This document shows positions 9,000-17,738 of a stretch of 64,000 nucleotides of DNA, piece after piece. The notes under the pieces are model-generated. The model was not told the DNA's origin, made no database searches, and saw nothing but the letters and a program-made list of their open reading frames with translations. How positions within the stretch are numbered: position 1 is the first letter of the stretch; each line of letters begins with the position of its first letter. Made by a program: the position numbers and the translations under genes. Source of the DNA: JBEULC01 sp045504435 (lineage in GTDB: Bacteria > Pseudomonadota > Alphaproteobacteria > WRAU01 > Hepatincolaceae); assembly GCA_045504435.1 (NCBI GenBank), contig JBEULC010000001.1, forward strand, positions 372,001 through 436,000. The letters run 5' to 3'.

Positions 9000-9503
9000 A
9001 TGCAAAACTTTATAAAGGTAAAAATATGTTTTTTAGATCATTATAAAGAAATCATGTATCTTAAGGAAAACAGCTTAAAAGGGGAGAAGGGAGTAGATTA
9101 TATACTGCCCACCTATGCAACCTCTGGTAGTGCTGGTATGGATTTAAGAGCACTATTAAAAGAAGATATAACCTTAGCCCCCCAAACAAGTATTGCCATA
9201 CCCACTGGTATTAGTATAGAGCTTAGTGCCGGAATAGAGGCAAGTATTAGATCGCGCTCAGGATTAGCGCTTAACCATAATGTAATTGTGTTAAACTCTC
9301 CGGGCACAATTGATAGTGATTATAGGGGGGAAATTAAGGTAATATTAATGAATCTAGGTAAAAAAGGCTTCTTGATTTCTAATCAAGATAAAATAGCACA
9401 AATTGTGATTTCTCCATATCTTAAAGCCTATTTTGAGATCGTTTCTTCCTTGCCAAATACTACCCGAGGAAACCAGGGATTTGGGTCCACAGGAATTAAA
9501 TAA
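9000..9503 (+). CDS. dut: Deoxyuridine 5'-triphosphate nucleotidohydrolase (dUTPase)
   Basis: Dut hydrolyses dUTP to dUMP and pyrophosphate. This keeps uracil out of DNA and feeds thymidylate synthesis by the ThyX encoded further along. All five motifs of the trimeric family are present: SGSAGMDLRA, RSRSGLAL, a GTIDSDYRGEI block, DKIAQIVI and the C-terminal RGNQGFGSTG. I chose ATG at 9000 (167 residues), preceded by AAGG at about eight bases. The open frame continues upstream to a TTG at 8976, inside ubiB. About 20 residues precede the family core, a modest N-terminal extension. Its stop codon overlaps the next ATG (TAATG), suggesting translational coupling. Confidence 0.95.
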   Translation: MQNFIKVKICFLDHYKEIMYLKENSLKGEKGVDYILPTYATSGSAGMDLRALLKEDITLAPQTSIAIPTGISIELSAGIEASIRSRSGLALNHNVIVLNSPGTIDSDYRGEIKVILMNLGKKGFLISNQDKIAQIVISPYLKAYFEIVSSLPNTTRGNQGFGSTGIK

Positions 9504-11134
9504 TGTTAAAACGCAGAAATCTTTATAGATTTTTTTCTAAATATGTATTTAACAATATACTTACTTTATTTTGGAGTTTTCCAATTTATAAAGTGTTATT
9601 TCTTAAAAAAAAATATAAATTTGATTTTGATAAAATTAGATTTAATCAATTTGATAACCTTTATATTGAGGGCCATAATATTTTATATGGAGAAATAGAG
9701 CTTTTAGGTAAAAAATATGACATTGATAATCTACAAAATACTTATAACTTGCCACCAAAAATCTTTAATGAGCTCCAAGGATTTCGTTGGTTATTACACT
9801 TAAAATCTTTAAACACCCAAGCAGCTAATGATAAAGCTATTTATTTTTTTGATAGTTGGGTAAGCAATAATCGGGTGCATTTTGATTTAGGATGGGAATT
9901 AAACATATTAGCAGAAAGAGTTTCTAATTGGTTAATCTGTGGAGAATTCTTTAAAGATAATAAAGATATATTGCAACGCAATAAAATTTTAGCTTCCTTA
10001 AATTTACAAATTGCTCATCTAATTAAAGTTTATAAAATCTATTTTATTGAAGATAAAATTAAAATCTTTAAGGCCATAATTTTAATTTATTTAGCTACTA
10101 ATGTAAGAGCAAATAAAATTAATGAGGTTATAGAATTATTAAATAATAACATTAAAGAAAATATTTTTCATGATGGGGGACATATTTCTAGAAGCCCTTC
10201 TTATACATTATCTTATTTAGAGGATTTATTAATAATTTATTATTCTATTAAAGATAACAGTGCTTTAAAGCATACTCTAATTAGAAAACATATTGATAAA
10301 CTTGCAGTTTTTATCCGTACTATGAGACATAGTAACGGTAGTTTAGCGGTATTTAATGGAGGCCACGAATCAACCAAACTTAAAATAGATTATCTCTTAT
10401 CTTTAAGTGAAATTTCTTCTCCAAGTTCGTATTATTTGCGTAATAGCGGATTTATTACTCTTAAAACTAAATTCAGTAGTGCTCTTATTGATGTGGGTAA
10501 ATCAAGCAAAGAAAATAACTCCTCTTTAAGTCTTGAGATTGCAATTAATCAAAATAAAATTATTACCAACTCTGTAACTATTGATCCTTTAGAAGGTAAC
10601 TATGGGAACTTGGCCCAGCGATTAGAAAATTCTTGTCTAGTACTTAAAGTTAAAGGGAAAATTCTATATTTTGATTTAAGTAATCCTAATGAAATTAAAA
10701 TAGAACGCCGCACCGAAGATAATTGGGAAATTATTAATGTTTCTTATACAGGCTTAAAAGATTATGGAATTAATTATCATAAAACTATTTATATTTCTAA
10801 AAATAATTCCACTTATATTTTAGGCGAAGATCTTTTAAGTTTTCAAAACAGTGCCCATCCAAGTTTACAAGAAGCTTTTTTACGCTTTCATTTCCATCCA
10901 CAAATTAAATCAATTGCTTTATATAAAAAAGGCTTTTTAGCGCTTTTTGAAATCAATGAGGATAATTATTTCTTTTCTTCAATTGATAACAAGATGGAAA
11001 TTTCTAAAAGTTACTATAAAGGTTATGAGGGTAACAGAATTAAGTCTTATACTATTGATATTCCATTTAATCTATCTTCTAAAATAATTAAAAATGAATG
11101 GAGTATTTCGTTATTTAAAGACATTAATAGTTAA
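9503..11134 (+). CDS. Heparinase II/III family protein
   Basis: This resembles the alphaproteobacterial heparinase II/III-like proteins, putative polysaccharide lyases whose substrates are mostly unknown. An alpha-helical N-terminal half contains FRWLLHLKSLN and a Trp-rich LGWELNILAERVSNWL segment. The boundary to the beta half carries FHDGGHISRSPSYTLSYLEDLL and MRHSNGSLAVFNGGHE, typical of the family, followed by beta-rich sequence (YYLRNSGFITLKTKFSSALID). There is no signal peptide. The ATG overlaps the dut stop, so it belongs to the ubiE-ubiB-dut transcript. Related alphaproteobacterial genes often accompany cell-wall or envelope genes, so a role in an envelope glycan is possible but inferred. 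The family call is fairly sure; the activity is not. Confidence 0.75.
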   Translation: MLKRRNLYRFFSKYVFNNILTLFWSFPIYKVLFLKKKYKFDFDKIRFNQFDNLYIEGHNILYGEIELLGKKYDIDNLQNTYNLPPKIFNELQGFRWLLHLKSLNTQAANDKAIYFFDSWVSNNRVHFDLGWELNILAERVSNWLICGEFFKDNKDILQRNKILASLNLQIAHLIKVYKIYFIEDKIKIFKAIILIYLATNVRANKINEVIELLNNNIKENIFHDGGHISRSPSYTLSYLEDLLIIYYSIKDNSALKHTLIRKHIDKLAVFIRTMRHSNGSLAVFNGGHESTKLKIDYLLSLSEISSPSSYYLRNSGFITLKTKFSSALIDVGKSSKENNSSLSLEIAINQNKIITNSVTIDPLEGNYGNLAQRLENSCLVLKVKGKILYFDLSNPNEIKIERRTEDNWEIINVSYTGLKDYGINYHKTIYISKNNSTYILGEDLLSFQNSAHPSLQEAFLRFHFHPQIKSIALYKKGFLALFEINEDNYFFSSIDNKMEISKSYYKGYEGNRIKSYTIDIPFNLSSKIIKNEWSISLFKDINS

Positions 11135-11298
11135 TGTTATTGCTATGAAATCAAGTAGACTTACTATGAATAGGATAAACTTATAATAATATGTAGATAA
11201 TTCCTGACGCTAAGAGTATAATTAATAAAATATAAGCATATTTTTTAAATTTTATTAGCCTTAAGTTAGCGAGGTGAACTAAACGAGGTACATTGATT

Positions 11299-11919
11299 AT
11301 GTCGAGATCTTTAAAAAAATTAACTAACCACAATATTAGTGCAAAAAAATTTGATCATTATAATGCCAAAGTAAATGGTGAATACGTTTTTCGTTTATCA
11401 AGGTGGTATATTTATTATCCCTTATTATTGTATATACTAATAGTGATAATTTTACCTTATATTTATTTTTTAAATTATCTTCAAGTTACAGAAGGATTAA
11501 CTAAAGAACAAATTAATAATATTGTGGATTGGCAATCAACCATATTTCTTATATGCAGCGGTATAACCTTATTCTTTCTTGTGTTTTATATCCACCGCAT
11601 ATCTAAATATCGCTCTACTTCTTTGAAAATTCAAAGAAAAGTCGTTTTTGTTAAACAAGAATATACGGATACGAAAGTAGATTTTAATCGAGTTGATGAT
11701 ATTTATGTGGAGCAAAGCTTTTTAGGAAAGATTTTTAATTACGGCTCGATCAAATTAGCGCAACGCACAATTGATCTTAGAAATCCTTTTCATGGAATTG
11801 TTTTGGTAGTCTTTAATACTATGGGCAACTTTAAGTATAATAGGCAGAAAGTAGCTTGGCTAATTAAAGCTAATAAATATGTAAATAAAGAGCTTTTAAA
11901 AGAAGAAGTAAAAAAGTAG
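11299..11919 (+). CDS. Membrane protein with bacterial PH-like domain
   Basis: The 206-residue protein has two membrane helices (YYPLLLYILIVIILPYIYFL and STIFLICSGITLFFLVFYI) followed by a beta-rich segment resembling bacterial PH-like (DUF304 type) domains. That segment includes TDTKVDFNRVDDIYVEQSFLGKIFNYGSI, where the strand plus FLGKIFNYG pattern is characteristic. I chose ATG at 11299, which has GAGGT nine bases upstream, over a TTG at 11293 that would be too close to that site. It follows the heparinase-like gene after 164 bases, on the same strand. No function can be assigned; such proteins are membrane-anchored and of uncertain role. Confidence 0.7.
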   Translation: MSRSLKKLTNHNISAKKFDHYNAKVNGEYVFRLSRWYIYYPLLLYILIVIILPYIYFLNYLQVTEGLTKEQINNIVDWQSTIFLICSGITLFFLVFYIHRISKYRSTSLKIQRKVVFVKQEYTDTKVDFNRVDDIYVEQSFLGKIFNYGSIKLAQRTIDLRNPFHGIVLVVFNTMGNFKYNRQKVAWLIKANKYVNKELLKEEVKK

Positions 11920-12024
11920 AAAACCTTTTTGCCTTATAAAATTTGCTCTCTTTAAGGTAGCAATGGTTTTATCTAGCCATATAATCCAAAATAAAGGAGT
12001 AAAGTCGCTGTTGATAGTGATGCT

Positions 12025-13010
12025 TTAAGTAATAGCTCCTACACCCTCAAGATTTAAGCCATTATTATGTACTATATCATCCATAAATGATATAGTTAAT
12101 CTATTATATAATCCACTACCACTGGGGCAAAATGCATACCTGATTGGTATTGGGAGTGAGCGTGCTATTATGTTTAAAAGTATTGTGAAATACACTCCAT
12201 GATCAGCAGAACCAGCTGCGCTTGCAACTAATCCTCTATAACTATCTGAAAAATTAAATATAGTTTTGCTACCATCATACAACCAGCAGTGTAAATAGCC
12301 TTTAAAGCAACCTTCCCAAGTATATGAAGCATAGTAAGGGTCCCTGCCAGTTTCTATCAGGAGATCGGGGTTTAATACAAGCTAATCATTCTATCGCTTG
12401 AACAAAAATATATAGGGAGCATGCTTGATTTAGCGCCTAGATAAGTTCTGTTATTAAAATCTACAACAGTAGTTAATAAAGCCCCTGTAAATTGAGGTGC
12501 TAATCTAAAATTAGGACTTTCAAAATATTGTAATGGATCTTCCATATACTGATCATTTTCCTAAACTTATTGAGGGCTCTTAATTACCTCGTGATTTTTA
12601 AAATTTTGTAAAATCACATGAGGAATTTTTATTACACAAAATATCCCAAGCTTATTCAAATTATTTTGCACAGTACTACCATCTATAATTGCCTATACAT
12701 ATCTTTTATACTTGCGATCGCTTCTGATACAAGTTCATAGATATAAATAGGATTTTTATCAGTAAAGTTTGCCTTATTAAGTAGCTGAATTATTTATGCT
12801 TTATTATTTGCTAATCTAAATAAAGAACTATTTTTTGTTTTACTGAGTATCTTAAATAAGCGTGCAGATCGCTATTGCAGATTTGTTAACATAAAAAGCT
12901 ATAACTTCAGGACCCCTTTAGGCTATCTCAAATGGCCTCCTGTTAACGTAAAGCGTATATAAAATCTTGCAATTGGCTGATATTTACCAATAATAAACTA
13001 AAAAAACTAT
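12025..13010 (-). pseudogene. Multiply broken gene of unknown family
   Basis: Reading the minus strand, protein-like segments follow one another in changing frames. An upstream part near 13010-12840 reads KYQPIARFYI, then VNRRPFEIA, a stop, and RGPEVIAFYVNKSAIAI. Next comes FKILSKTKNSSLFRLANNKA, a TAA, and a stretch ending SIKDMYRQL. After a frame change near 12690 it reads IDGSTVQNNLNKLGIF to KSPQ, then TAA and TAG close together, then ENDQYMEDPLQYF to FCSSDR. A second frame change near 12400 leads to the last open stretch of 85 codons (VASAAGSADHGVYFTIL to LEGVGAIT, stop at 12025). Together this would be about 330 codons. I do not recognise the family. Order, spacing and shared direction suggest one decayed gene; the upstream limit is uncertain. 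Confidence 0.55.
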
Positions 13011-13294
13011 TTTCATAATATGTAGATTTAGGTTCATTGAAAAATATGAAAAATTTATGGGAAAATATAAATTAAATAGCAGAAATACCTAAGAATAGAG
13101 AAAAAATTTTTTTTAAGCTAATATTTAGTGTTAATATAAGAGATATTGGTAAAGGAAATGTCAAGGTTTGACACTTAAGCCAAAAGTAAAAGAGAAGATT
13201 TTATTAAAGAAAGATTATAAACAATATAAAAGGTGAATATTTAAGGGGAAATGATTAAAAATAACTACCTTAAGCAAGGTTAAATATCATAAAC
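13011..13294. other. Intergenic gap, no gene recognised
   Basis: This AT-rich stretch lies between the broken gene and tRNA-Gly. It holds a small perfect inverted repeat, TGTCAA-GGT-TTGACA (13159-13173), and no coding frame of note. The repeat resembles an operator or a chance -35 pair. Nothing else was seen. Confidence 0.3.
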
Positions 13295-13369
13295 TGGAGC
13301 GGGCGAAGGGAATTGAACCCTCGACATCAACCTTGGCAAGGTTGCGCTCTACCTCTGAGCTACGCCCGC
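13295..13369 (-). tRNA. tRNA-Gly (anticodon GCC)
   Basis: The minus strand folds as a complete cloverleaf of 75 bases with encoded CCA. The acceptor stem is GCGGGCG paired with CGCCCGC, followed by discriminator T and CCA. The D-arm is GCTC...GAGC, the anticodon arm CAACC-TTGCCAA-GGTTG, and the T-arm GAGGG-TTCAATT-CCCTT. The anticodon GCC (complement of 13335-13337) decodes GGC and GGT. No mismatch in the stems except G-T pairs in the T stem. Confidence 0.97.
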
Positions 13370-13652
13370 GATTTTAAAATTGAAAAATCTATTGATTAGA
13401 TTAGTTAACCTTTTAGGCTTTCTAATATAGATTATAATAATATAAAATCATATTATTGCAAGAATTATTATTACTATTACCTTCTTTAGTAAAATGAATC
13501 GGGAAATTAATAAAGTATTATAATTATAATTGCTGATTTACATTTGAGGCAAGCATAGTATAATATTTAATATCATTATTTATATAGTAGGTTGTTTAAA
13601 GTGTTAAATCCCCTAACATTATAAATTTAATTATTTAAGAGCTAATAAAATT

Positions 13653-13844
13653 ATGACTAAAGAACAGATATTGGATTTACTTAAGATTTTACAATGTCCT
13701 ATTAGTGGAGGTGAGCTTATTTATAATGAGCAAGAAGGAAAATTATATAGCTCTGCTGCTAGGATAAGCTATAAAATAAGTGAAGGTATATTAGTACTTT
13801 TAAAAGATGAGGCAATTACTGAAGAGTTATCAAAGCAAGTCTAA
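13653..13844 (+). CDS. Trm112/YcaR-like UPF0434 family small protein
   Basis: The 63-residue protein matches the Trm112-like family: LLKILQCPISGGELIYNEQEG followed by SSAARISYKISEGILVLLKDEA. Family members often carry zinc-binding Cys residues. Here only one Cys is kept (CPISGG), as in many alphaproteobacterial members. The ATG at 13653 gives the standard short N-terminus. The gene stands alone between tRNA-Gly and the convergent polA. Trm112 proteins activate methyltransferases in eukaryotes and archaea; the bacterial role is unclear, so I assign no reaction. Confidence 0.88.
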   Translation: MTKEQILDLLKILQCPISGGELIYNEQEGKLYSSAARISYKISEGILVLLKDEAITEELSKQV

Positions 13845-13949
13845 TTTTTAAGGAAATGATAATCACATCCAAGTTAAGCTAACTTAGCTAAAATGCCGGC
13901 CTAAATTAATTATTTTAGAAAAATCGCTAAGTAAGATTGTGTATATCAC

Positions 13950-16900
13950 CTAAGAAATATCTCCTAACCAATTATTAAAAATCTGATAGTTAGCTTCAAG
14001 CTTAAGGGTTTTTACTTTTTGTGCTTGCTCATTTACTCTACTATTATTTTCTTCTGTAACGTTCCTGATTTTGATTTCCTTGAAAGAATTATCAAGGTTA
14101 GTATGTAATTTAGCAGCTTGTAGAATCTCATTTGTTAGAAAATCTTCTTGAGTGGGCGCACCAATAGGGTAAATATTATTTTCTTGGCTACATCCATCAG
14201 GGTGGGTAATTTCTTGAAAAAGATGCTCCATAATATATTTAAGCTCTTGGGCAATCTTAAGGGCTTCTTCTTCTTTAACCTCTATCACTATTTCATCATG
14301 AATCTGTAATAGTAATTTTGCGTTTAAATTTTTACTTTTAATTTGTTGATGAACTTTATGCATAGCTTTGCGCATAATATCAGCTGCGGTTCCTTGAATA
14401 GGAGCATTAATGGCGGCGCGTTGAGAAAAAGATTTTATAGTAAAACTACTGTTATGAATGTCTCTTATAAAACATTTTCTATTAAATAAGGTAGTTACAT
14501 AACCATATTGCTGGGCTTGAGTAATGGTTTGATTCATATAGGTTTTAATTTCTGGATATTTATAAAAATAAGCTTCAATATATTTAGCTGCTACTTCGTG
14601 TGATACGCCTAATTGATTAGCTAACCCAAAAGGGCTTTGACCATAAATTATACCAAAATTTATGGTTTTTGCTTTTCTTCTTAAATCTTTATTAATATCT
14701 TTTAAGGGCACATTAAAAATTTCAGAAGCGGTTTTACTATGGATATCTTCATTATTGATAAAAGACTGTTTCAAGCTTACCACATTAGCTATAGTGGCAA
14801 GTATACGTAATTCAATTTGGGAATAATCTAAAGAAAGTATTTTGTATCCTTGTGGGGCAATAAAAGCCTGACGAATTTTTTTACCCTCAGAACTTTTTAT
14901 AGGTATATTTTGTAAATTAGGAGCAATGGAAGATAACCTACCAGTTGCAGTAGAGCTTTGTAAAAATCTAGTATGAATACGATTAGTAAGAGAATCAGCT
15001 TCTAAAACTAATTTATCACTATATGTATTTTTTAGCTTGGAAATTTGACGCCACTTTAAAATTAAAGTAGCTACCTCTAAGCCTTCATCCGCTAGTTCTT
15101 GTAAAAAATTAGCAGATGTTTTCCAAGATCCAGTTTTATTTTTTTTGCCCTTTATCCCAATCTTATTAAATAATACTTCACCAATTTGTTTCGGGGAGCC
15201 TAAGTTAAATTTTTCCCCACTAATTTGAAAAATCTTATCTTCTAGATCAGCTAAAGATAAGAAAAATTCTTTACTTAAGTCCTTTAAAACTTTTTTATCA
15301 ATTAAAATGCCATTTTGTTCCATTTCTAACAAGATGAGAATCAAAGGTTTATCAAAATTTTCGTATAAATATTTACATTTTTCCTTTATTAGCTGAGGCA
15401 TATAGTTATGATATAAGCTAAATAACCAATCAGCTTGTGGTTGATCAAGCATTTTTATGGGAGAATGATTGAAAACAGATGAAGTAAGAGTATCTTCTGC
15501 TAAAAGGGCATCACTTACCTGTGAGCTACTATTTTCTTCTGCTATAGAACTTACTTGAGATAGATTTAGGTATGAAGAATCTGAAAAAAATTCCTTTTGA
15601 GATAATTGCAAAAAAGATTCATCGTTAGCATAGATTTCTCCTTTTAATAAATAAGCCATTAGCATAATATCTTCAAAAGATTTTAATTTAACTCCATATG
15701 AGTAAATTAAATGGAAAAAATCCTTAGCATTATAGAAGATTTTGGCTTGGGCAGGATTTTCTAATAATTGCTGAAATAAGCTAATAAAAGTAGTTAAATC
15801 TATTTCGCGTTCATCATCAAGTTTAGCTCTATGCTCTTTTACTTCATTAAACAAGGTAGTCTGGGGAGAAGGAGAAGCATCTGGGGTAGGTTTAGATTTA
15901 ATTAAAATATGATAATTAATATTTAATTGGGGATGGAAAATTATAATTTTATCTAAAATAATTTGCTTAGATTTTAAGATGGTTAGATGTGGCAAAATAC
16001 CAACTTCTCTAACTTCGGCAAAAAGGACTAATAATGATTTTAAATCTTTTAATAAAGTAACGATTTGGCTTTTAGCTTGTTTTTTTTCTTGTTTAGAACC
16101 TAAAGGATTTAGAGGGAGATTAGGGTTATTTTGGATCAAAGGAGGATTAGAAAGATTAGTTTCAACTTTTTCATTTGCTTTATTAGCCTTCTCGAGATTT
16201 TCAGTGTGGGTTAAGCCGTAATCTTTGGCGATTTTTATTGCTAAAGAAGTAAAAGAAAGTTCATTTAAAAAGGAGTATAAATCTAAAGGTTTGGGAGTAG
16301 TCCACTTTAATTCCTCAATAGACATATTAATAGGAACATTATTTTTTAAAGTAACTAATTTTTCTGATAAAAAAGCTAAATCCTTATTGTCTTGTAATTT
16401 ATCTTTTAAAGTCTGCTTAGGAATATCTTCTAGATTAGCATAAAGATTTTCTAAGGTGTGAAACTGATTAATTAAAGCGCTAGCAGTTTTTGGCCCAATG
16501 CCTTTTACACCTGGCACATTATCAGAATTATCGCCCATTAATGCTTGTACAGCAATTACATGTTTAGGTAAAACTCCAAATTTCTCTAGTACATCTTTTT
16601 CGGTGATTTTACGTTTTTTAAAAGCATCAAACATATAAACTTTTTTCTCATCACTTAACAATTGCATAAGATCTTTATCAGATGAGATTATCTCAACCTC
16701 TAAACCCTTTTCCACGGCTAATTTAGCATAAGTTGCAATGAGATCATCAGCTTCAAAGCCTTCTTTTTCTATACCCATGATATTTAAGGCTTTAGCTGCC
16801 CTTCTGATTAAGCTAAATTGAGGGATAAGTTCTGCAGGTGCCTCAGGACGGTGGGCTTTGTAGGAGGGATAAAGACTTTGTCTAAAGGTTATGCGGGAGG

Positions 16901-17072
16901 AGTCAAATATAATAGCAATAAAATCCACATGATTTTGCTGTAAAGCCATCATGGATTTAGTGAAACCATAGACCGCATTTACAGGGATTCCTGATTTACT
17001 TACTAAAGGTGGTAAAGCATGGAAAGCTCTAAAAATAAAACCCGATCCATCAATTAAACAAAGTTTGGCCAT
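13950..17072 (-). CDS. polA: DNA polymerase I with C-terminal insertion and probably inactive proofreading domain
   Basis: PolA fills gaps and removes RNA primers. The 5'-nuclease domain (about residues 1-290) starts LCLIDGSGFIFRAFHAL and keeps the acidic clusters EADDLIATY and ALMGDNSDNVPGVKGIGPKTA. The polymerase domain has SIAPNLQNIPI, LDYSQIELRILA, RRKAKTINFGIIYG and the catalytic QIHDEIV. The middle 3'-exonuclease domain lacks a recognisable DxE first motif (VLFAEVREVG at that place), although YNAKDFF and FEDIMLMAYLL resemble motifs two and three, so proofreading is probably lost. At 1040 residues it is about 110 longer than the E. coli enzyme. About 69 extra residues (roughly 14007-14213) split the last strand, between MEHLFQ and the normal-looking KLEANYQIFNNWLGD. 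A zinc-finger gene lies four bases upstream. Confidence 0.95.
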   Translation of the reverse strand: MAKLCLIDGSGFIFRAFHALPPLVSKSGIPVNAVYGFTKSMMALQQNHVDFIAIIFDSSRITFRQSLYPSYKAHRPEAPAELIPQFSLIRRAAKALNIMGIEKEGFEADDLIATYAKLAVEKGLEVEIISSDKDLMQLLSDEKKVYMFDAFKKRKITEKDVLEKFGVLPKHVIAVQALMGDNSDNVPGVKGIGPKTASALINQFHTLENLYANLEDIPKQTLKDKLQDNKDLAFLSEKLVTLKNNVPINMSIEELKWTTPKPLDLYSFLNELSFTSLAIKIAKDYGLTHTENLEKANKANEKVETNLSNPPLIQNNPNLPLNPLGSKQEKKQAKSQIVTLLKDLKSLLVLFAEVREVGILPHLTILKSKQIILDKIIIFHPQLNINYHILIKSKPTPDASPSPQTTLFNEVKEHRAKLDDEREIDLTTFISLFQQLLENPAQAKIFYNAKDFFHLIYSYGVKLKSFEDIMLMAYLLKGEIYANDESFLQLSQKEFFSDSSYLNLSQVSSIAEENSSSQVSDALLAEDTLTSSVFNHSPIKMLDQPQADWLFSLYHNYMPQLIKEKCKYLYENFDKPLILILLEMEQNGILIDKKVLKDLSKEFFLSLADLEDKIFQISGEKFNLGSPKQIGEVLFNKIGIKGKKNKTGSWKTSANFLQELADEGLEVATLILKWRQISKLKNTYSDKLVLEADSLTNRIHTRFLQSSTATGRLSSIAPNLQNIPIKSSEGKKIRQAFIAPQGYKILSLDYSQIELRILATIANVVSLKQSFINNEDIHSKTASEIFNVPLKDINKDLRRKAKTINFGIIYGQSPFGLANQLGVSHEVAAKYIEAYFYKYPEIKTYMNQTITQAQQYGYVTTLFNRKCFIRDIHNSSFTIKSFSQRAAINAPIQGTAADIMRKAMHKVHQQIKSKNLNAKLLLQIHDEIVIEVKEEEALKIAQELKYIMEHLFQEITHPDGCSQENNIYPIGAPTQEDFLTNEILQAAKLHTNLDNSFKEIKIRNVTEENNSRVNEQAQKVKTLKLEANYQIFNNWLGDIS

Positions 17073-17076
17073 TTTT

Positions 17077-17589
17077 TTAATGTAAGTTGCTTGGCTGATT
17101 AAAGCAGAAAAATTTTATGCTGCAATAAGGGCATACTACTGAATAAGAAGGAACCATATTTTTAACAGCAGGATTAGTGAAATCACTCCCAGCGGGCACA
17201 TTGGCGAGCTTAATATTACCAAAATTGTGATTTTCATAACTACTATTGAAATCCTTAGGCTCAATTTCCAAAGGCACTAAATCTTTTACCAAATGTAAAT
17301 AAACCTTAGGATGCCCTAAAGCCAAGGGATCTGAGATTTTAGGAGAAACATCTGATAAAGGTCCCACGGCCAAAGTACCATCACAACTAATTTCTAGCTC
17401 ATTTACTTCTATGATTCTTAAAGGTATTTGCTTAGCATCCACAGTAGGTAATTTAGAAGAAAAAAGTGATTTTTCCTCTTTAATTGTAGCAGGCGAATGA
17501 GAGGCAGATAAATTAATATCTAAAGTTGCCTTAGGAGGACTAAGAGTAGAGGATTTTTTATTAAGGGATTTTTTAAAGGGATTCCACAT
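17077..17589 (-). CDS. CHCC zinc-finger protein (NDUFS6-like domain)
   Basis: The 170-residue protein ends in a domain like the zf-CHCC family, which includes the mitochondrial complex I subunit NDUFS6. The zinc ligands are Cys69 (EISCDG), His93 (LGHPKVYLHL), Cys153 and Cys156 (VVCPYCSIKF). In the family the His and the final Cys pair are close. Here about 40 extra residues separate them, and the first 60 residues are Lys/Ser-rich and low complexity. It lies four bases upstream of polA on the same strand, so the two are co-transcribed, with no known functional link. A role linked to complex I is possible by family but not shown. Confidence 0.75.
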   Translation of the reverse strand: MWNPFKKSLNKKSSTLSPPKATLDINLSASHSPATIKEEKSLFSSKLPTVDAKQIPLRIIEVNELEISCDGTLAVGPLSDVSPKISDPLALGHPKVYLHLVKDLVPLEIEPKDFNSSYENHNFGNIKLANVPAGSDFTNPAVKNMVPSYSVVCPYCSIKFFCFNQPSNLH

Positions 17590-17738
17590 TTTTATCTACC
17601 TTAGAAAATTATGTAATAAATTAGCGTTTTTAATATTATAAATTCTAGCTATTAATCTAATATCTTAACTTAATTTATTTTCATTATATGTTATAATTGA
17701 TTTTTCACCAAGAATTAATTAAAGAGGCATGATAAGAA

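Noticed and set aside
12025..12282. 85-codon minus-strand frame as an intact gene
   Set aside because: The protein-like sequence continues upstream in other frames, so this is only the last piece of a broken gene.
12025..13010. A ciliate-code gene with TAA/TAG read as glutamine
   Set aside because: Frame changes and a TGA also break the reading, and TAA/TAG dominate by chance in AT-rich DNA. Kept only as a side remark in the finding.
13159..13173. TGTCAA-GGT-TTGACA as a transposon end or promoter
   Set aside because: The repeat is too short, has no partner copy in the window and no gene begins nearby.
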